Shown piece after piece: positions 50,178-59,944 of a stretch of 64,000 nt of DNA. How positions within the stretch are numbered: the stretch's first letter is position 1; every line of letters begins with the position of its first letter. Under the pieces are notes generated by a model, which saw nothing but the letters and a program-made list of their open reading frames with translations, ran no database searches and had not been told where the DNA came from. Origin of the DNA: Lysinibacillus_B sp031181585 (GTDB lineage: Bacteria > Bacillota > Bacilli > Bacillales_A > Planococcaceae); NCBI RefSeq assembly GCF_047301505.1, contig NZ_CP154840.1, forward strand, positions 620,001 to 684,000, given 5' to 3'. The position numbers were made by a program, and so were the translations under genes.

Positions 50178-50681
50178 TTATTGTAAAGTTTCATGCTTTT
50201 CATAGGAAGAAGCGATTTCAGGTAAGTCATTATAACGAACGGTATGTAACTGATCCAGCGTCTTTCTATCCATTGTGAGCGTCAATACTTCTACATTTTC
50301 ACTTTCCTCCTGCATAAACCAGGCAATTGTAAATGTATTAAGTGTATCGACTTTTTGTACATCCTGCAGCATGTTAAATGTGTTTTTAAGGAGTGTATCC
50401 TCTGTCAGAAATTCGGTTGTCTGTAATTGTAACAATGCATCTTCCCGGTTGCCGTTAGGAGAGACCTGGATATCAAGAATTGAATCTTCCAGTAGATGCT
50501 TTTCAGCAATTTGAGCTAGTGAAGTCATTGTCGCGTAACCAGGTGTCTTTTTAGCCGCTTGTTCCTCGAGACTTGCGAGATCATCTTCATCCGGCTTATC
50601 CGAAAGAAAAATGCCCACTCCCCCAATAACAATCAAAATTAATAAAAAAACCATATAAAGCTTCGTGAATTTTCTAAACAT
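50178..50681 (-). CDS. Membrane-anchored protein of unknown function
   Basis: 167 aa. One N-terminal TM helix (LYMVFLLILIVIGGVGIFLS), then an acidic extracellular domain of about 140 residues (TPGYATMTSLAQIAEKHLLEDSILDIQVSPNGNREDALLQL...). No Cys, no known motif. Ribosome site ggaggggc. Convergent with rloB across the structured terminator. Family not recognised. Confidence 0.7.
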   Translation of the reverse strand: MFRKFTKLYMVFLLILIVIGGVGIFLSDKPDEDDLASLEEQAAKKTPGYATMTSLAQIAEKHLLEDSILDIQVSPNGNREDALLQLQTTEFLTEDTLLKNTFNMLQDVQKVDTLNTFTIAWFMQEESENVEVLTLTMDRKTLDQLHTVRYNDLPEIASSYEKHETLQ

Positions 50682-50844
50682 ACAGCCCCTCCACGTTTAT
50701 AGTCAATCTCTTTAGCGATTATACGGGGGATGGGAAGGAAATGCAAAGTGGAGGGAATAAAAGACAATGTAAAAAAGCGCAGCATAAGCTTTCCGATCGG
50801 CCTGACTGCGCTTTAGATTAAATTTTCATATTTAGTTATTTACA

Positions 50845-50994
50845 TTAATATTCAGTTTCATCTTGAATTTCAGGCAATTGTTCCTTGAAATATAGGAATG
50901 ATTCGTCTTCTAGTTGATGCAGTTTTTTCTCGTCGATTCCTATTGCTAGTACGCCAGAAAAAATAGTCTCCCACCATGTCTCTGTAATAATCAT
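50845..50994 (-). CDS. Small protein of 49 aa, unknown function
   Basis: Begins MIITETWWETIFSGVLAIG and ends PEIQDETEY: a short amphipathic or hydrophobic N-terminus and an acidic tail. An excellent ribosome site (gaaggagg, 8 bp before ATG 50994) argues for a real gene. Downstream, GCGCAG...CTGCGC (50777-50813) can act as terminator. No family recognised. Confidence 0.6.
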   Translation of the reverse strand: MIITETWWETIFSGVLAIGIDEKKLHQLEDESFLYFKEQLPEIQDETEY

Positions 50995-51223
50995 AAAAAT
51001 TGCCTCCTTCTTTTAGTGGAAATAGTAAGTCTCCGTTTTGTTGTTGATAAACTGTACCCTAGCGATTTTATTTGTAAACATTCAGTGCAAGTGTTACGAT
51101 TTTTGTACCAACATGCATCATCGGAAAGGGTTTAACATTACCGATGTAATGTATATATAGTTAATATGTGAGCAAGCAGTTGGATTATGCATTCAAATTA
51201 AAAAAAGAGGGGGAAAATAGACA

Positions 51224-52612
51224 ATGAATTTTACGCAAGCAGATGTAGAAAATATGATTGAAGAGCAGCGAACGTATTATTTTACAAGGGCTACAAAGGA
51301 TATAGAATTTCGTAAATCACAGCTTGTAAAGCTGAAGGAAACAATTAAAAAGTATGAAAAAGATGTTATTCAGGCCTTGAAGCTGGATTTAAATAAAAGT
51401 GAATTTGAAGCTTATGCAACGGAAATCGGAATAGTCTATGACTCCATTTCCTATATGCTGGATCACTTGGATGAATGGATGAAGCCGGAAGCGGTAAAGA
51501 CACCTATTCAGTTCCAGCCTGGTAAGAGCTTTATCGTAAGGGAACCTTATGGGGTAGTATTGATTATTGGACCGTTCAATTATCCATTCCAGCTTGTCAT
51601 CGAGCCGCTGCTCGGAGCAATTATTGGAGGAAATACTGCTATCGTCAAGCCTTCGGAGTCCAGTGTTCATACGGCAGCGATACTAAAAACAATTTTAGAA
51701 GAAACTTTTGAACCGTATTACGTTCGTGTAGTTGAGGGCGAGAAAGAAGAAGTAACAGCCCTTATTCACGCTTCTTTTGACTATATCTTCTTTACAGGGA
51801 GTGTCGCAGTAGGCAAAATCGTAGCGAAGGCTGCTGCTGAAAGACTGACACCAATTGCTTTGGAGCTAGGTGGTAAAAGTCCGGCAATCGTAGACCAGAC
51901 GGCAAACTTAGACGTAGCTGCTAAACGTATTGCCTGGGGGAAATTCAATAATGCCGGCCAGACATGTGTAGCACCGGATTATGTGCTTGTGCAGCGTTCC
52001 GTTTATAAGAAGTTTGTGCAAAAGCTGCAAAAAACACTTACACAATTTTATGGAAAAGACCCGCAGCAAAGTAAGGACTTCGGCCGTATTATTAATGAAC
52101 GGCAATTTAACCGCCTGCAGTCAATTTTAGACCAGGAAGCTGGGAATATTACGTTTGGCGGCCGTACAGAAGCCGATGATTTATATATTGAGCCTACGAT
52201 TTTAGAAAATGTAGATTGGTCCAGCCCATCGATGGAAGACGAATTATTTGGCCCGATCATGCCAATCATGGCTTATGAAGACTTGCCGCGCGTTATACAC
52301 TGTGTGCGCCAATTGCCAAAGCCTCTTGCAGCTTATCTATTCTCTGAAAATGAAGGTGCAATCGAATACTTCCTAGAGGAGCTGCCATTTGGCGGCGGCT
52401 GTATTAACGATGTAATAACACATGTAGGGAATGCCCATCTACCATTTGGAGGCGTAGGACCTTCAGGGGTTAAAGCCTATCATGGTAAAGCAAGCTTTGA
52501 GAACTTTACACATCCAAAGTCCATTTTAAAACGGTCATCAAAGCTGGCAAACAATCTATTGTTCCCGCCATATAAGCAAAAGGTAAAATTAGTACGTACA
52601 ATTATGAAATAA
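51224..52612 (+). CDS. NAD(P)-dependent aldehyde dehydrogenase (class 3-like, YwdH type)
   Basis: 462 aa. Catalytic Cys248 in NNAGQTCVAPDY, general base Glu214 in ALELGGKSP, cofactor loop FFTGSVAVGK, NYPFQLVIEPLLGAI. The missing N-terminal extension and the hydrophobic C-terminus (KLANNLLFPPYKQKVKLVRTIMK) match the class 3 fatty-aldehyde group that includes B. subtilis YwdH. Oxidises medium- or long-chain aldehydes to acids. Ribosome site gaggggg. A GTTTAA at 51130 hints at sigma-B, but the -10 does not fit. Confidence 0.92.
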   Translation: MNFTQADVENMIEEQRTYYFTRATKDIEFRKSQLVKLKETIKKYEKDVIQALKLDLNKSEFEAYATEIGIVYDSISYMLDHLDEWMKPEAVKTPIQFQPGKSFIVREPYGVVLIIGPFNYPFQLVIEPLLGAIIGGNTAIVKPSESSVHTAAILKTILEETFEPYYVRVVEGEKEEVTALIHASFDYIFFTGSVAVGKIVAKAAAERLTPIALELGGKSPAIVDQTANLDVAAKRIAWGKFNNAGQTCVAPDYVLVQRSVYKKFVQKLQKTLTQFYGKDPQQSKDFGRIINERQFNRLQSILDQEAGNITFGGRTEADDLYIEPTILENVDWSSPSMEDELFGPIMPIMAYEDLPRVIHCVRQLPKPLAAYLFSENEGAIEYFLEELPFGGGCINDVITHVGNAHLPFGGVGPSGVKAYHGKASFENFTHPKSILKRSSKLANNLLFPPYKQKVKLVRTIMK

Positions 52613-52754
52613 TGTACTATTCGCCTGATGATAAGGGACGTAAGGTACCTATTTAACCATGTTTAATAACTATTTCCAGGCTTTATTGGAGAAATAATGA
52701 GAGTTTCTTTAAAAATCAAGCCGTGTTGTAATTAATTATAAAAAAATCAAAAAT

Positions 52755-52793
52755 AAACCAGGAGAGGGTAAAGCTTACCCATCCTGGTTTTTT
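52755..52793. terminator. Bidirectional terminator aldehyde dehydrogenase / histidine kinase
   Basis: AAACCAGGA-ga-GGGTAA-gc-TTACCC-at-CCTGGTTT, T-rich after it on both strands. Confidence 0.85.
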
Positions 52794-52878
52794 AGTATAG
52801 AAACAGACTTTGGACAATTCATAGTAATTGAATGGAGAGAAAGTAGCGGAAAGTATATTCATCGATGAGATATAATGA

Positions 52879-54456
52879 TTAGTTATCTAATGGAAGAAGA
52901 GGAAAAGTAATAGAAATCTCTGTTCCGACTTGTTCTTGACTGCGCAGCGTAATGGATCCCATATGTTCTGTAATGATTTTGTTGGTAATCATCATACCAA
53001 GGCCAGTCCCTTTTGATTTTGTTGTATAAAATGGTTCAAAAATTCGTTTTAGCAGATGGGGAGGAATGCCGGCTCCAGTATCCATTAGGTGGATAAATAG
53101 ATGATCATCATCATTGCTTAATGTAAGTGTAATTCTGCCCTCGTAGCCAATTGCCTCAATCGCATTTTGAATCAAGTTAATAAATACCTGCTTGATTTGA
53201 TTGGCATTTCCGTTAATGATTGTACGCTGCTTCTGAGCGTCTATCGAAAAATGGATTTGGCGGCTCTGGAACTCCAATAAAAAAAGCTCTATTACCTCAT
53301 CTAATATGACAAGAAGGTCGATTCGTTTATATGTCTCTGCCTGAGGTCGCGATAGAATGAGAAAGTTTGAGATAATCGTATCAATTCGTTCGATCTCTGA
53401 CTGAAGCGTCCCTGTGTAGCTATAGTAGGGAGAGTCTTTATCAGATGCCATCATTTGGGCAAATCCTGAAATAACAGTCATCGGATTGCGAATTTCATGT
53501 GCTACCCCTGCAGCAATTTCGCCAGCTAGATTTAACTTTTCGGATTGCATTACTAATCTCTCGTGTTCTTTAATTAGTGAGATATCACGGGAGATGACAG
53601 AAATTGCAATAATGTCATCATATTCATTATAGATGGGCGATAAGGAAATCTGCGCATCAAAGACAGTACCATCTTTTTTCATATCCTGGGTTTCCAGAAG
53701 GTGAAAGCTTTCCCCCTTCATCAATCGGTTTATTCTTTCTTTTGCTGCCGCTGAATTGGCAGAAGGAATAAGAGGCAGGGAATGGCCGATACATTCTTTC
53801 CGGCTCCATCCATATAATCTTTCAAATGCGGGATTCACCTCGATCGTTTTTTCTTCTAAATCAAACACAGCAATGGCGTCCTCAGCTTGCTCAAAAAACA
53901 AATGCAAGTATGCCTCGGTGGAAGAAAGCCTTCGTTCTCGCTCAAGATTAGTATGCTCAACCGTTTTCCAAAACCGACGTATATATAATAGTTGTATGGT
54001 TCCTAATAGAACAATCAGTAAAAGAAAAAAAATATACATCTCATGGACAGCAGATGACGGGAGGTACGTTGGCTCGAAGAGAAAGAACAGAATAAAGGCG
54101 GCTTGAACGCTGCATCCAAGGGAGGCGGTCAAGGTAATGATAAAAGATTGATAAATGCTCACCATCAGGATAAAAAACAGAAACCAGTAGAAAGCAATGA
54201 TCTGCTGATTGCTCAAAATGCTGAAAACGATGAGAAAATTCCAAGTGCACAGTAAGGTGATTCGTATAACTTTTGGTGATATTTTTAGGGAAAATAAAAG
54301 ACCTATGAGTGCAATAGAAGCAGTGGCAATAAAAGGATAATTGTGACTATATTCAAATATTCCTGCAATGATTGTTATAAAATAAATAAAAAAAGCGATT
54401 GTCATGGAAAAGTAAATGAACAAATTGCGTTTATGCAAAATTTCTAATTGCTGCAT
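52879..54456 (-). CDS. PAS-containing sensor histidine kinase (sporulation-kinase type)
   Basis: 525 aa. Five or six TM helices (about residues 10-160), a PAS domain (about 181-296) with PAC segment DAQISLSPIYNEYDDI, HisKA H-box GEIAAGVAHEIRNPMTVISGF (phospho-acceptor His320), HATPase with N-box NLIQNAIEAI, G1 DTGAGIP and G2 TKSKGTGLGMMI. The GF-Q motif after the H-box is that of orphan KinA-KinE kinases feeding Spo0F, and no response regulator lies beside it. Which signal it senses is unknown. The ATG 54456 or the one before it is the start (gaggtg). Confidence 0.87.
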   Translation of the reverse strand: MQQLEILHKRNLFIYFSMTIAFFIYFITIIAGIFEYSHNYPFIATASIALIGLLFSLKISPKVIRITLLCTWNFLIVFSILSNQQIIAFYWFLFFILMVSIYQSFIITLTASLGCSVQAAFILFFLFEPTYLPSSAVHEMYIFFLLLIVLLGTIQLLYIRRFWKTVEHTNLERERRLSSTEAYLHLFFEQAEDAIAVFDLEEKTIEVNPAFERLYGWSRKECIGHSLPLIPSANSAAAKERINRLMKGESFHLLETQDMKKDGTVFDAQISLSPIYNEYDDIIAISVISRDISLIKEHERLVMQSEKLNLAGEIAAGVAHEIRNPMTVISGFAQMMASDKDSPYYSYTGTLQSEIERIDTIISNFLILSRPQAETYKRIDLLVILDEVIELFLLEFQSRQIHFSIDAQKQRTIINGNANQIKQVFINLIQNAIEAIGYEGRITLTLSNDDDHLFIHLMDTGAGIPPHLLKRIFEPFYTTKSKGTGLGMMITNKIITEHMGSITLRSQEQVGTEISITFPLLPLDN

Positions 54457-54558
54457 CATGCACCTCAAATCACGTTAATATTTTCATGATACATGATTTC
54501 CCTGTGTCGATAAACGCTGAATTTTGTTATGATAAATAAAATCGAGGGGGTATTTGAC

Positions 54559-55620
54559 ATGAACTACAATTTTAATGAAGAAAACGCTGTGAATTTGTTA
54601 GAAGAGTTGGTAAAAATAGCAAGTCCATCTGGGTATACGACAGAGATTATGCGCTTTATGGGTAGATATCTACATAATTTAGGGATTGATTATAAGAAAA
54701 CGAATAAAGGTGCCCTTATCGTAACGTTCGAAGGTGAAAATAAAGAAAAACAACGCCTGTTGACAGCTCATACAGATACATTAGGCGCTATTGTAAAAGA
54801 GATTAAGCCGAGCGGCCGCTTAAAACTGGGGATGATTGGCGGGTTTAATTGGAATGCGGTAGAAGGAGAATACTGTACAATTCATACTGCCGCAGGCGAT
54901 AAAATTCGTGGTACAATTTTAATGCATGAAACAACTGTCCATGTATACCGCGGGGCGGATAATTTAAAGCGTGATGAAAATCATATAGAAGTACGACTTG
55001 ATGCAAAGACTTCATCACCTAAAGAAACACGGGAAATGGGGATTGAGGTAGGAGACTTTGTATCCTTTGATGTTCGTTTTGAAAAGACGGAAACCGGTTT
55101 TATCAAATCTCGTCATCTTGATGATAAGGCGAGTACAACACTTTTATTAGAAGTGATGAAATATCTAAAGGAAAACGATATAAAGCTGCCATATACAACG
55201 CATTTCTATATTTCCAACAATGAAGAAATCGGTTATGGAGGAAATTCAAATATTCCAGTTGAAGTGGTTGAATATATAGCAGTAGATATGGGAGCTATTG
55301 GTGATGGACAGACAAGCGATGAGTATACCGTTTCTATCTGTGCGAAAGATTCAAGTGGTCCATACCATTATGAATTAACTCGCCATCTTGTTGAGCTTGC
55401 AAAAGCTAATCAGATCGATTATAAGCTCGATATCTACCCTTACTACGGCTCGGATGCCTCTGCAGCAATCCGTGCAGGGTACGATATCCGTCATGCGCTG
55501 TTTGGACCGGGAATAGAATCAAGCCATGCTTATGAACGTACACATATCGATTCCCTGAAAGCTACGGCACAGCTATTGTTTGCTTATATTATGTCACCAC
55601 TAGTTGAAATGGAGGATTAA
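54559..55620 (+). CDS. M42-family metallopeptidase
   Basis: 353 aa, dinuclear metal peptidase of the M42 (glutamyl aminopeptidase/CelM) family. Ligands: His in LTAHTDTLGA, Asp in RHLDDKAST, Glu-Glu in NNEEIGYGG, Asp in AVDMGAIG, His in ESSHAYERTH. ATG 54559 follows gaggggg; the earlier ATG at 54529 is unsupported. Two bases before murE, so they form one operon, an unusual pairing. Confidence 0.9.
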   Translation: MNYNFNEENAVNLLEELVKIASPSGYTTEIMRFMGRYLHNLGIDYKKTNKGALIVTFEGENKEKQRLLTAHTDTLGAIVKEIKPSGRLKLGMIGGFNWNAVEGEYCTIHTAAGDKIRGTILMHETTVHVYRGADNLKRDENHIEVRLDAKTSSPKETREMGIEVGDFVSFDVRFEKTETGFIKSRHLDDKASTTLLLEVMKYLKENDIKLPYTTHFYISNNEEIGYGGNSNIPVEVVEYIAVDMGAIGDGQTSDEYTVSICAKDSSGPYHYELTRHLVELAKANQIDYKLDIYPYYGSDASAAIRAGYDIRHALFGPGIESSHAYERTHIDSLKATAQLLFAYIMSPLVEMED

Positions 55621-55622
55621 GC

Positions 55623-57092
55623 ATGTATGCAGAAGAAATTTTGAGCGCTCTTCCGCACAAAAAAGTCATTGGGCGTTTGCCGAATAATATTAAAGATATC
55701 GCAATTGATTCGCGTGGTGTACAACCGAGTACGCTATTCATTTGTATTAAAGGCTATACAGTAGATGGGCATGACTTTGCCCAAAAGGCTGTGGATGCTG
55801 GTGCAACAATAGTTGTAACAGAACGTGAACTTGATTTAAAAGGGAATATTGCCCAGGTTGTTGTTGACAGTACAGACCGGGCGCTAGGGTTGTTATCGGC
55901 AAAGTTCTTTGATTATCCGTCTAATGATTTGACGATGATCGGGGTAACAGGAACAAACGGAAAGACGAGTGTAGCTGGTATCATTCACAATATTTTAGTT
56001 GGACTTGGTGAGAAATCAGCCCTCTCTGGTACGATTGGCTTTAATTTAAATGGTGTGCTGTACGAATCAGCGAACACAACAAGTGATGCCCTCAATACTC
56101 AGCAGATGATTTTCCGTGCAAAAATGGAAGGCTGCCGTGCAATGGTCATGGAGGTCTCTTCACATGGTTTGACACTTGGCCGTTTGGCTGGGGTAGATTA
56201 TGATGTAGCTATTTTCACGAACTTGACACATGACCACTTGGATTTCCATGGCACGATGGAGGAGTACGGAAATGCAAAGGGACTGCTGTTTTCACAGCTC
56301 GGACAAGACTTATCGAAAAACAAAAGTGTTGTTTTAAATGCAGATGACCCTTGGAGCGAGCGGTATGCAAAGCTGACGCCGTTTCCAATTTGGACATACG
56401 GACTTAAAAATCAGGCAGTATTCAGCGCTGAAAATATCCGTTATGAAAATGGCATGACCTATTTTGATATGCTGACACCGGAAGGGACTTTCCCGGTAGC
56501 TATGCATTTGCTGGGTGAATTTAATGTCTATAATATCCTTGCAGCTACGGCAACCTTCTATTCACGCGGTTTTGCTTTGGAGTTGATTATCGAACAAATT
56601 GAAAATCTCCCGCCAGTAAAAGGCCGTATGGAAAAGGTACATACAGAACTGCCGATACAAATTTTCATCGACTATGCACATACGCCGGATGCAATCGAAA
56701 AAGCAATTGATGCTGCACTTCCCTATAAAAAGGAAGGAAGGAAGCTTATTTTCCTTGTTGGAACGGGAGGAAACCGGGATAAATCAAAAAGACCGGCCAT
56801 GGCAGAAAAAGCCTCAATAGCTGATTATGTGATATTGACAACAGATGACCCACGCTACGAAGCATATGACAGTATTACAGGTGATCTGGCAAAAGGAATG
56901 CTCCATGATAACTATGCGTGCATCGGTGACCGTGCAGAAGCAGTGCGCCATGCAGTGGAAATCGCAGAGCCTGGTGATATCATTATTTTTGCGGGTAAAG
57001 GACATGAAGATTATCAGATTATCGAAAACAAAAAATATCCACACAGCGACGCGCAAATCGCTATTGAAGCAGGGAAATTAAAATTCGTATAA
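55623..57092 (+). CDS. murE: UDP-MurNAc-tripeptide synthetase MurE, stand-alone
   Basis: 489 aa, adds the third residue of the peptidoglycan stem peptide. Seen: P-loop GVTGTNGKTS (near 108), carbamoyl-Lys region, IDYAHTPDAIEKAI, and the third-residue selector DDPR at 408-411 where DAP ligases have DNPR and the S. aureus L-Lys ligase has DNPA. The gene lies outside the dcw cluster and two genes before prfC, as in S. aureus, and its C-terminus (EPGDIIIFAGKGHEDYQI) fits the Staphylococcus type. L-Lys is therefore plausible, but the retained Arg leaves meso-DAP open. Confidence 0.9.
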   Translation: MYAEEILSALPHKKVIGRLPNNIKDIAIDSRGVQPSTLFICIKGYTVDGHDFAQKAVDAGATIVVTERELDLKGNIAQVVVDSTDRALGLLSAKFFDYPSNDLTMIGVTGTNGKTSVAGIIHNILVGLGEKSALSGTIGFNLNGVLYESANTTSDALNTQQMIFRAKMEGCRAMVMEVSSHGLTLGRLAGVDYDVAIFTNLTHDHLDFHGTMEEYGNAKGLLFSQLGQDLSKNKSVVLNADDPWSERYAKLTPFPIWTYGLKNQAVFSAENIRYENGMTYFDMLTPEGTFPVAMHLLGEFNVYNILAATATFYSRGFALELIIEQIENLPPVKGRMEKVHTELPIQIFIDYAHTPDAIEKAIDAALPYKKEGRKLIFLVGTGGNRDKSKRPAMAEKASIADYVILTTDDPRYEAYDSITGDLAKGMLHDNYACIGDRAEAVRHAVEIAEPGDIIIFAGKGHEDYQIIENKKYPHSDAQIAIEAGKLKFV

Positions 57093-57095
57093 GAA

Positions 57096-57135
57096 GAGGG
57101 GCTGGTCCTAAAAGGGGCAAGCCCTTTCTTTTTTG
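57096..57135 (+). terminator. Terminator after murE
   Basis: AGAGGGGCT pairs with AGCCCTTTCT over a 16-nt loop and is followed by T6. Confidence 0.7.
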
Positions 57136-57326
57136 ACAGCCTAACTGGAAACTTCATAAAAAACTGGCTGCACTGGCTTATTTGATCAAGTAGCTGCCAT
57201 AATGAAGCTCTATTGCAATAACCTTCTTAAAAGAAAATAACAAAATACCACTTATCAGCCTCGGTTATGGGAGAAATAAGGAAACTTTCGCGAGTAAAAA
57301 GCGTGATAGATAGAGAGGTGAACAGG

Positions 57327-57896
57327 ATGATAGAAGAATTTTTAAGAAGCACAGTTGTTTATTGCATAATCCTGGCACCGGTTTATGTGATTGCACGCTT
57401 CCTTTGGTTAAGAAACAAGGAAAAGAGTACTGGCAGGGAAGTTACCATGCTGCTGTTCTTTTTCTATAGCGTCAGTATTTTTTCACAAACGATTATTCCA
57501 CAATTTTGGATAGGAAACGGCCATATTGAAGTGGCCGCTCATACTTACAGAAGTAATAACCTTGTACCTTTTGCTACTATTTCTGCCTACACAGAACAGC
57601 TTCAGGGGCCGCTCGCCCGTATAGCCTTTTATAATTTGGCAGGAAATGTGGTTCTCTTTATCCCATTTGGCTTTTTTATTCCGCTTTTATGGTCTTCCTT
57701 CAGAAAATGGGGAAGAATGTTTATCATAGCTCTTGCTATCCCTTTATTTATTGAGGGGGTACAGTATTTTATCGGAAGAAGTACGGATATCGACGATGTC
57801 ATTTTGAATGCAATAGCCATTTTAATCGGCTGCTTCCTCTATCGAATAATGGTCTGGCTTAGTAAATTTATGAAGAATGAGCAAAAAAGGTTGTAA
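57327..57896 (+). CDS. VanZ-like membrane protein
   Basis: 189 aa, about five TM helices, with the VanZ-family core TIIPQFWIG, NNLVPFATISAYTEQ, YNLAGNVVLFIPFGFFIPLLW, EGVQYFIGRSTDIDDVILNAIAILIG. ATG 57327 behind gagaggtg. VanZ gives low teicoplanin resistance in enterococci by an unknown route; in most Bacillales the family is of unknown function. Unlinked to any van operon here. Confidence 0.85.
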   Translation: MIEEFLRSTVVYCIILAPVYVIARFLWLRNKEKSTGREVTMLLFFFYSVSIFSQTIIPQFWIGNGHIEVAAHTYRSNNLVPFATISAYTEQLQGPLARIAFYNLAGNVVLFIPFGFFIPLLWSSFRKWGRMFIIALAIPLFIEGVQYFIGRSTDIDDVILNAIAILIGCFLYRIMVWLSKFMKNEQKRL

Positions 57897-58033
57897 CGGG
57901 CAGCATAACTCTTTTAAAATAAGTAAGTATGTTGGAAAGGCACATGTCCTGCAGCAGAGGGGCAATTGGTGTCTTTCTCGTGCGGATGTATTATCAATTC
58001 ATTGCTTATCCGCTGAAAAAGGAGACGAAACGA

Positions 58034-59605
58034 ATGACGTTAGAACAAAATATATTATCACGTCGTACCTTTGCTATCATTAGTCACCCTGATGCTGGTA
58101 AAACGACGATTACGGAAAAGCTGCTGTTATTCGGGGGCGCTATTCGCGACGCCGGAACAGTAAAAGGAAAAAAGACAGGGAAATTTGCGACTTCCGACTG
58201 GATGGAAATCGAGAAACAACGTGGGATCTCGGTAACATCTTCAGTGATGCAGTTTGATTATTCAGGATGCCGTGTTAATATCCTGGATACACCAGGTCAC
58301 CAAGATTTCTCGGAAGATACGTACCGTACATTGATGGCAGTAGACAGTGCCGTCATGGTTATTGATGCTGCCAAAGGGATTGAGGCGCAGACGCTGAAGC
58401 TATTTAAAGTATGTAAAATGCGGGGTATTCCAATCTTTACATTTATTAATAAGCTTGACCGTCAAGGGAAAGAGCCGCTAGAGCTAATTGAAGAGCTAGA
58501 GGAAGTACTCGGTATCCATGCATATCCAATGAACTGGCCAATTGGTATGGGAAAAGAATTCCTCGGTATTTATGATCGATACAATAAACGAATCGAACAG
58601 TTCCGTACAGAAGAAGCAGACCGCTATTTGCCCGTAGATGACAACGGAGAGCTGGCAGTGGATCACCCAATGAAAGTAACATCCTACTATACGCAGGCGA
58701 TGGATGATATCGAATTATTAAATGAAGCTGGGAATGAATATTCGGAGGAGAAAATCCGCCGTGGTGAGTTAACACCTGTATTCTTCGGTTCTGCATTAAC
58801 GAACTTCGGTGTACAGACATTCTTGGATACGTATTTGAAATTTGCACCTGTACCGCAGCCGCGGATTACAGAAGATGAGCAGTTCATTGATCCAGTTGAT
58901 TATAAGGACTTTTCAGGTTTTATCTTTAAAATTCAAGCAAACATGAATCCAGCACACCGGGATCGTATCGCATTTGTGCGGATTGTATCAGGACAATTTG
59001 AGCGTGGGATGAATATGACGCTCGCACGTACAGGCAAGTCTTTTAAAGTAACACAATCTACACAGTTCTTGGCAGATGATCGTGAAACAGTGGATATCGC
59101 AGTTGCTGGTGACATTATCGGTCTATATGATACAGGAAATTACCAAATCGGCGACACGGTCATCGGCGGGAAAAAGACATTTCAATTTGAAAAGCTGCCT
59201 CAGTTCACGCCTGAAATTTTCATGCGTGTGACAGCGAAAAACGTTATGAAAGGGAAGCAATTCCAAAAAGGCGTGCTGCAGCTAGTGCAAGAGGGTGCTA
59301 TCCAATACTTCAAGACGCTGCATACAGAAGAAGTAATCTTGGGAGCAGTTGGTCAGTTACAGTTCGAGGTATTCGAGCATCGTATGAAAAATGAGTATAA
59401 TGTAGAAGTGCGTATGGAGCCGATCGGCAGCAAAATGGCACGTTGGGTCGAAAATGAAGAAGACGTGAAGGATTCAATGAACTCTGCACGTTCGATGCTT
59501 GTGAAGGACCGTTATGACAACCTTGTTTTCCTATTTGAAAATGAATTTGCTATGCGTTGGTTTTCAGAGAAAAACGAGCAAATCAAACTATATAGCCTAC
59601 TATAA
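58034..59605 (+). CDS. prfC: Peptide chain release factor 3 (PrfC)
   Basis: 523-aa translational GTPase that recycles RF1/RF2. G1 SHPDAGKTT, G2 RGISVTSSV, G3 DTPGHQDF, G4 NKLD, domain II, and the RF3 C-terminal domain (AVGQLQFEVFEHRMKNEYNVEV). ATG 58034 with aaaaaggaga upstream; the longer open frame is not RF3-like. RF3 is absent from B. subtilis but present in staphylococci and Planococcaceae, supporting the lineage placement. Confidence 0.94.
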   Translation: MTLEQNILSRRTFAIISHPDAGKTTITEKLLLFGGAIRDAGTVKGKKTGKFATSDWMEIEKQRGISVTSSVMQFDYSGCRVNILDTPGHQDFSEDTYRTLMAVDSAVMVIDAAKGIEAQTLKLFKVCKMRGIPIFTFINKLDRQGKEPLELIEELEEVLGIHAYPMNWPIGMGKEFLGIYDRYNKRIEQFRTEEADRYLPVDDNGELAVDHPMKVTSYYTQAMDDIELLNEAGNEYSEEKIRRGELTPVFFGSALTNFGVQTFLDTYLKFAPVPQPRITEDEQFIDPVDYKDFSGFIFKIQANMNPAHRDRIAFVRIVSGQFERGMNMTLARTGKSFKVTQSTQFLADDRETVDIAVAGDIIGLYDTGNYQIGDTVIGGKKTFQFEKLPQFTPEIFMRVTAKNVMKGKQFQKGVLQLVQEGAIQYFKTLHTEEVILGAVGQLQFEVFEHRMKNEYNVEVRMEPIGSKMARWVENEEDVKDSMNSARSMLVKDRYDNLVFLFENEFAMRWFSEKNEQIKLYSLL

Positions 59606-59610
59606 TTTTC

Positions 59611-59645
59611 AAACCGTTTCCTACTTAGCAGGAAACGGTTTTTTT
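59611..59645 (+). terminator. Terminator after prfC
   Basis: AACCGTTTCCT-acttagc-AGGAAACGGTT and T6. The remaining 300 bp to the RND gene hold nothing I can name. Confidence 0.92.
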
Positions 59646-59944
59646 GCTGTTCAGAAAATTAGAGACCATTTTCTATTTCATCATTTGGAAATCGTCGCTC
59701 TGCCGAAGAACGTATTATAGGCTTTCCAATCTTCGTGGTTAAAGCCTCTGGCGCTTAACAGGAGTGGGCAAGCATTTGAGAGCATTTGGTTTATGTGCAA
59801 AGCTAAAAAGGAAGAGAAATTTGAAATTTTGGCTAAAATAAGGCAACATTACCTCGTAGAGAAAAGATTTCCCTTTATCAAGAAAGGAATAAATCGACAA
59901 GAAACGAATATATAAGCGAGCATACAGCTAGAAAGGATTTCTAT

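Noticed and set aside
51130..51155. Sigma-B promoter before the aldehyde dehydrogenase
   Set aside because: GTTTAA is present, but the -10 at correct spacing is TGTATA rather than GGGTAT.
59793..59915. 40-codon Lys/Glu-rich frame before the RND gene
   Set aside because: No ribosome site, no recognisable family; likely chance.
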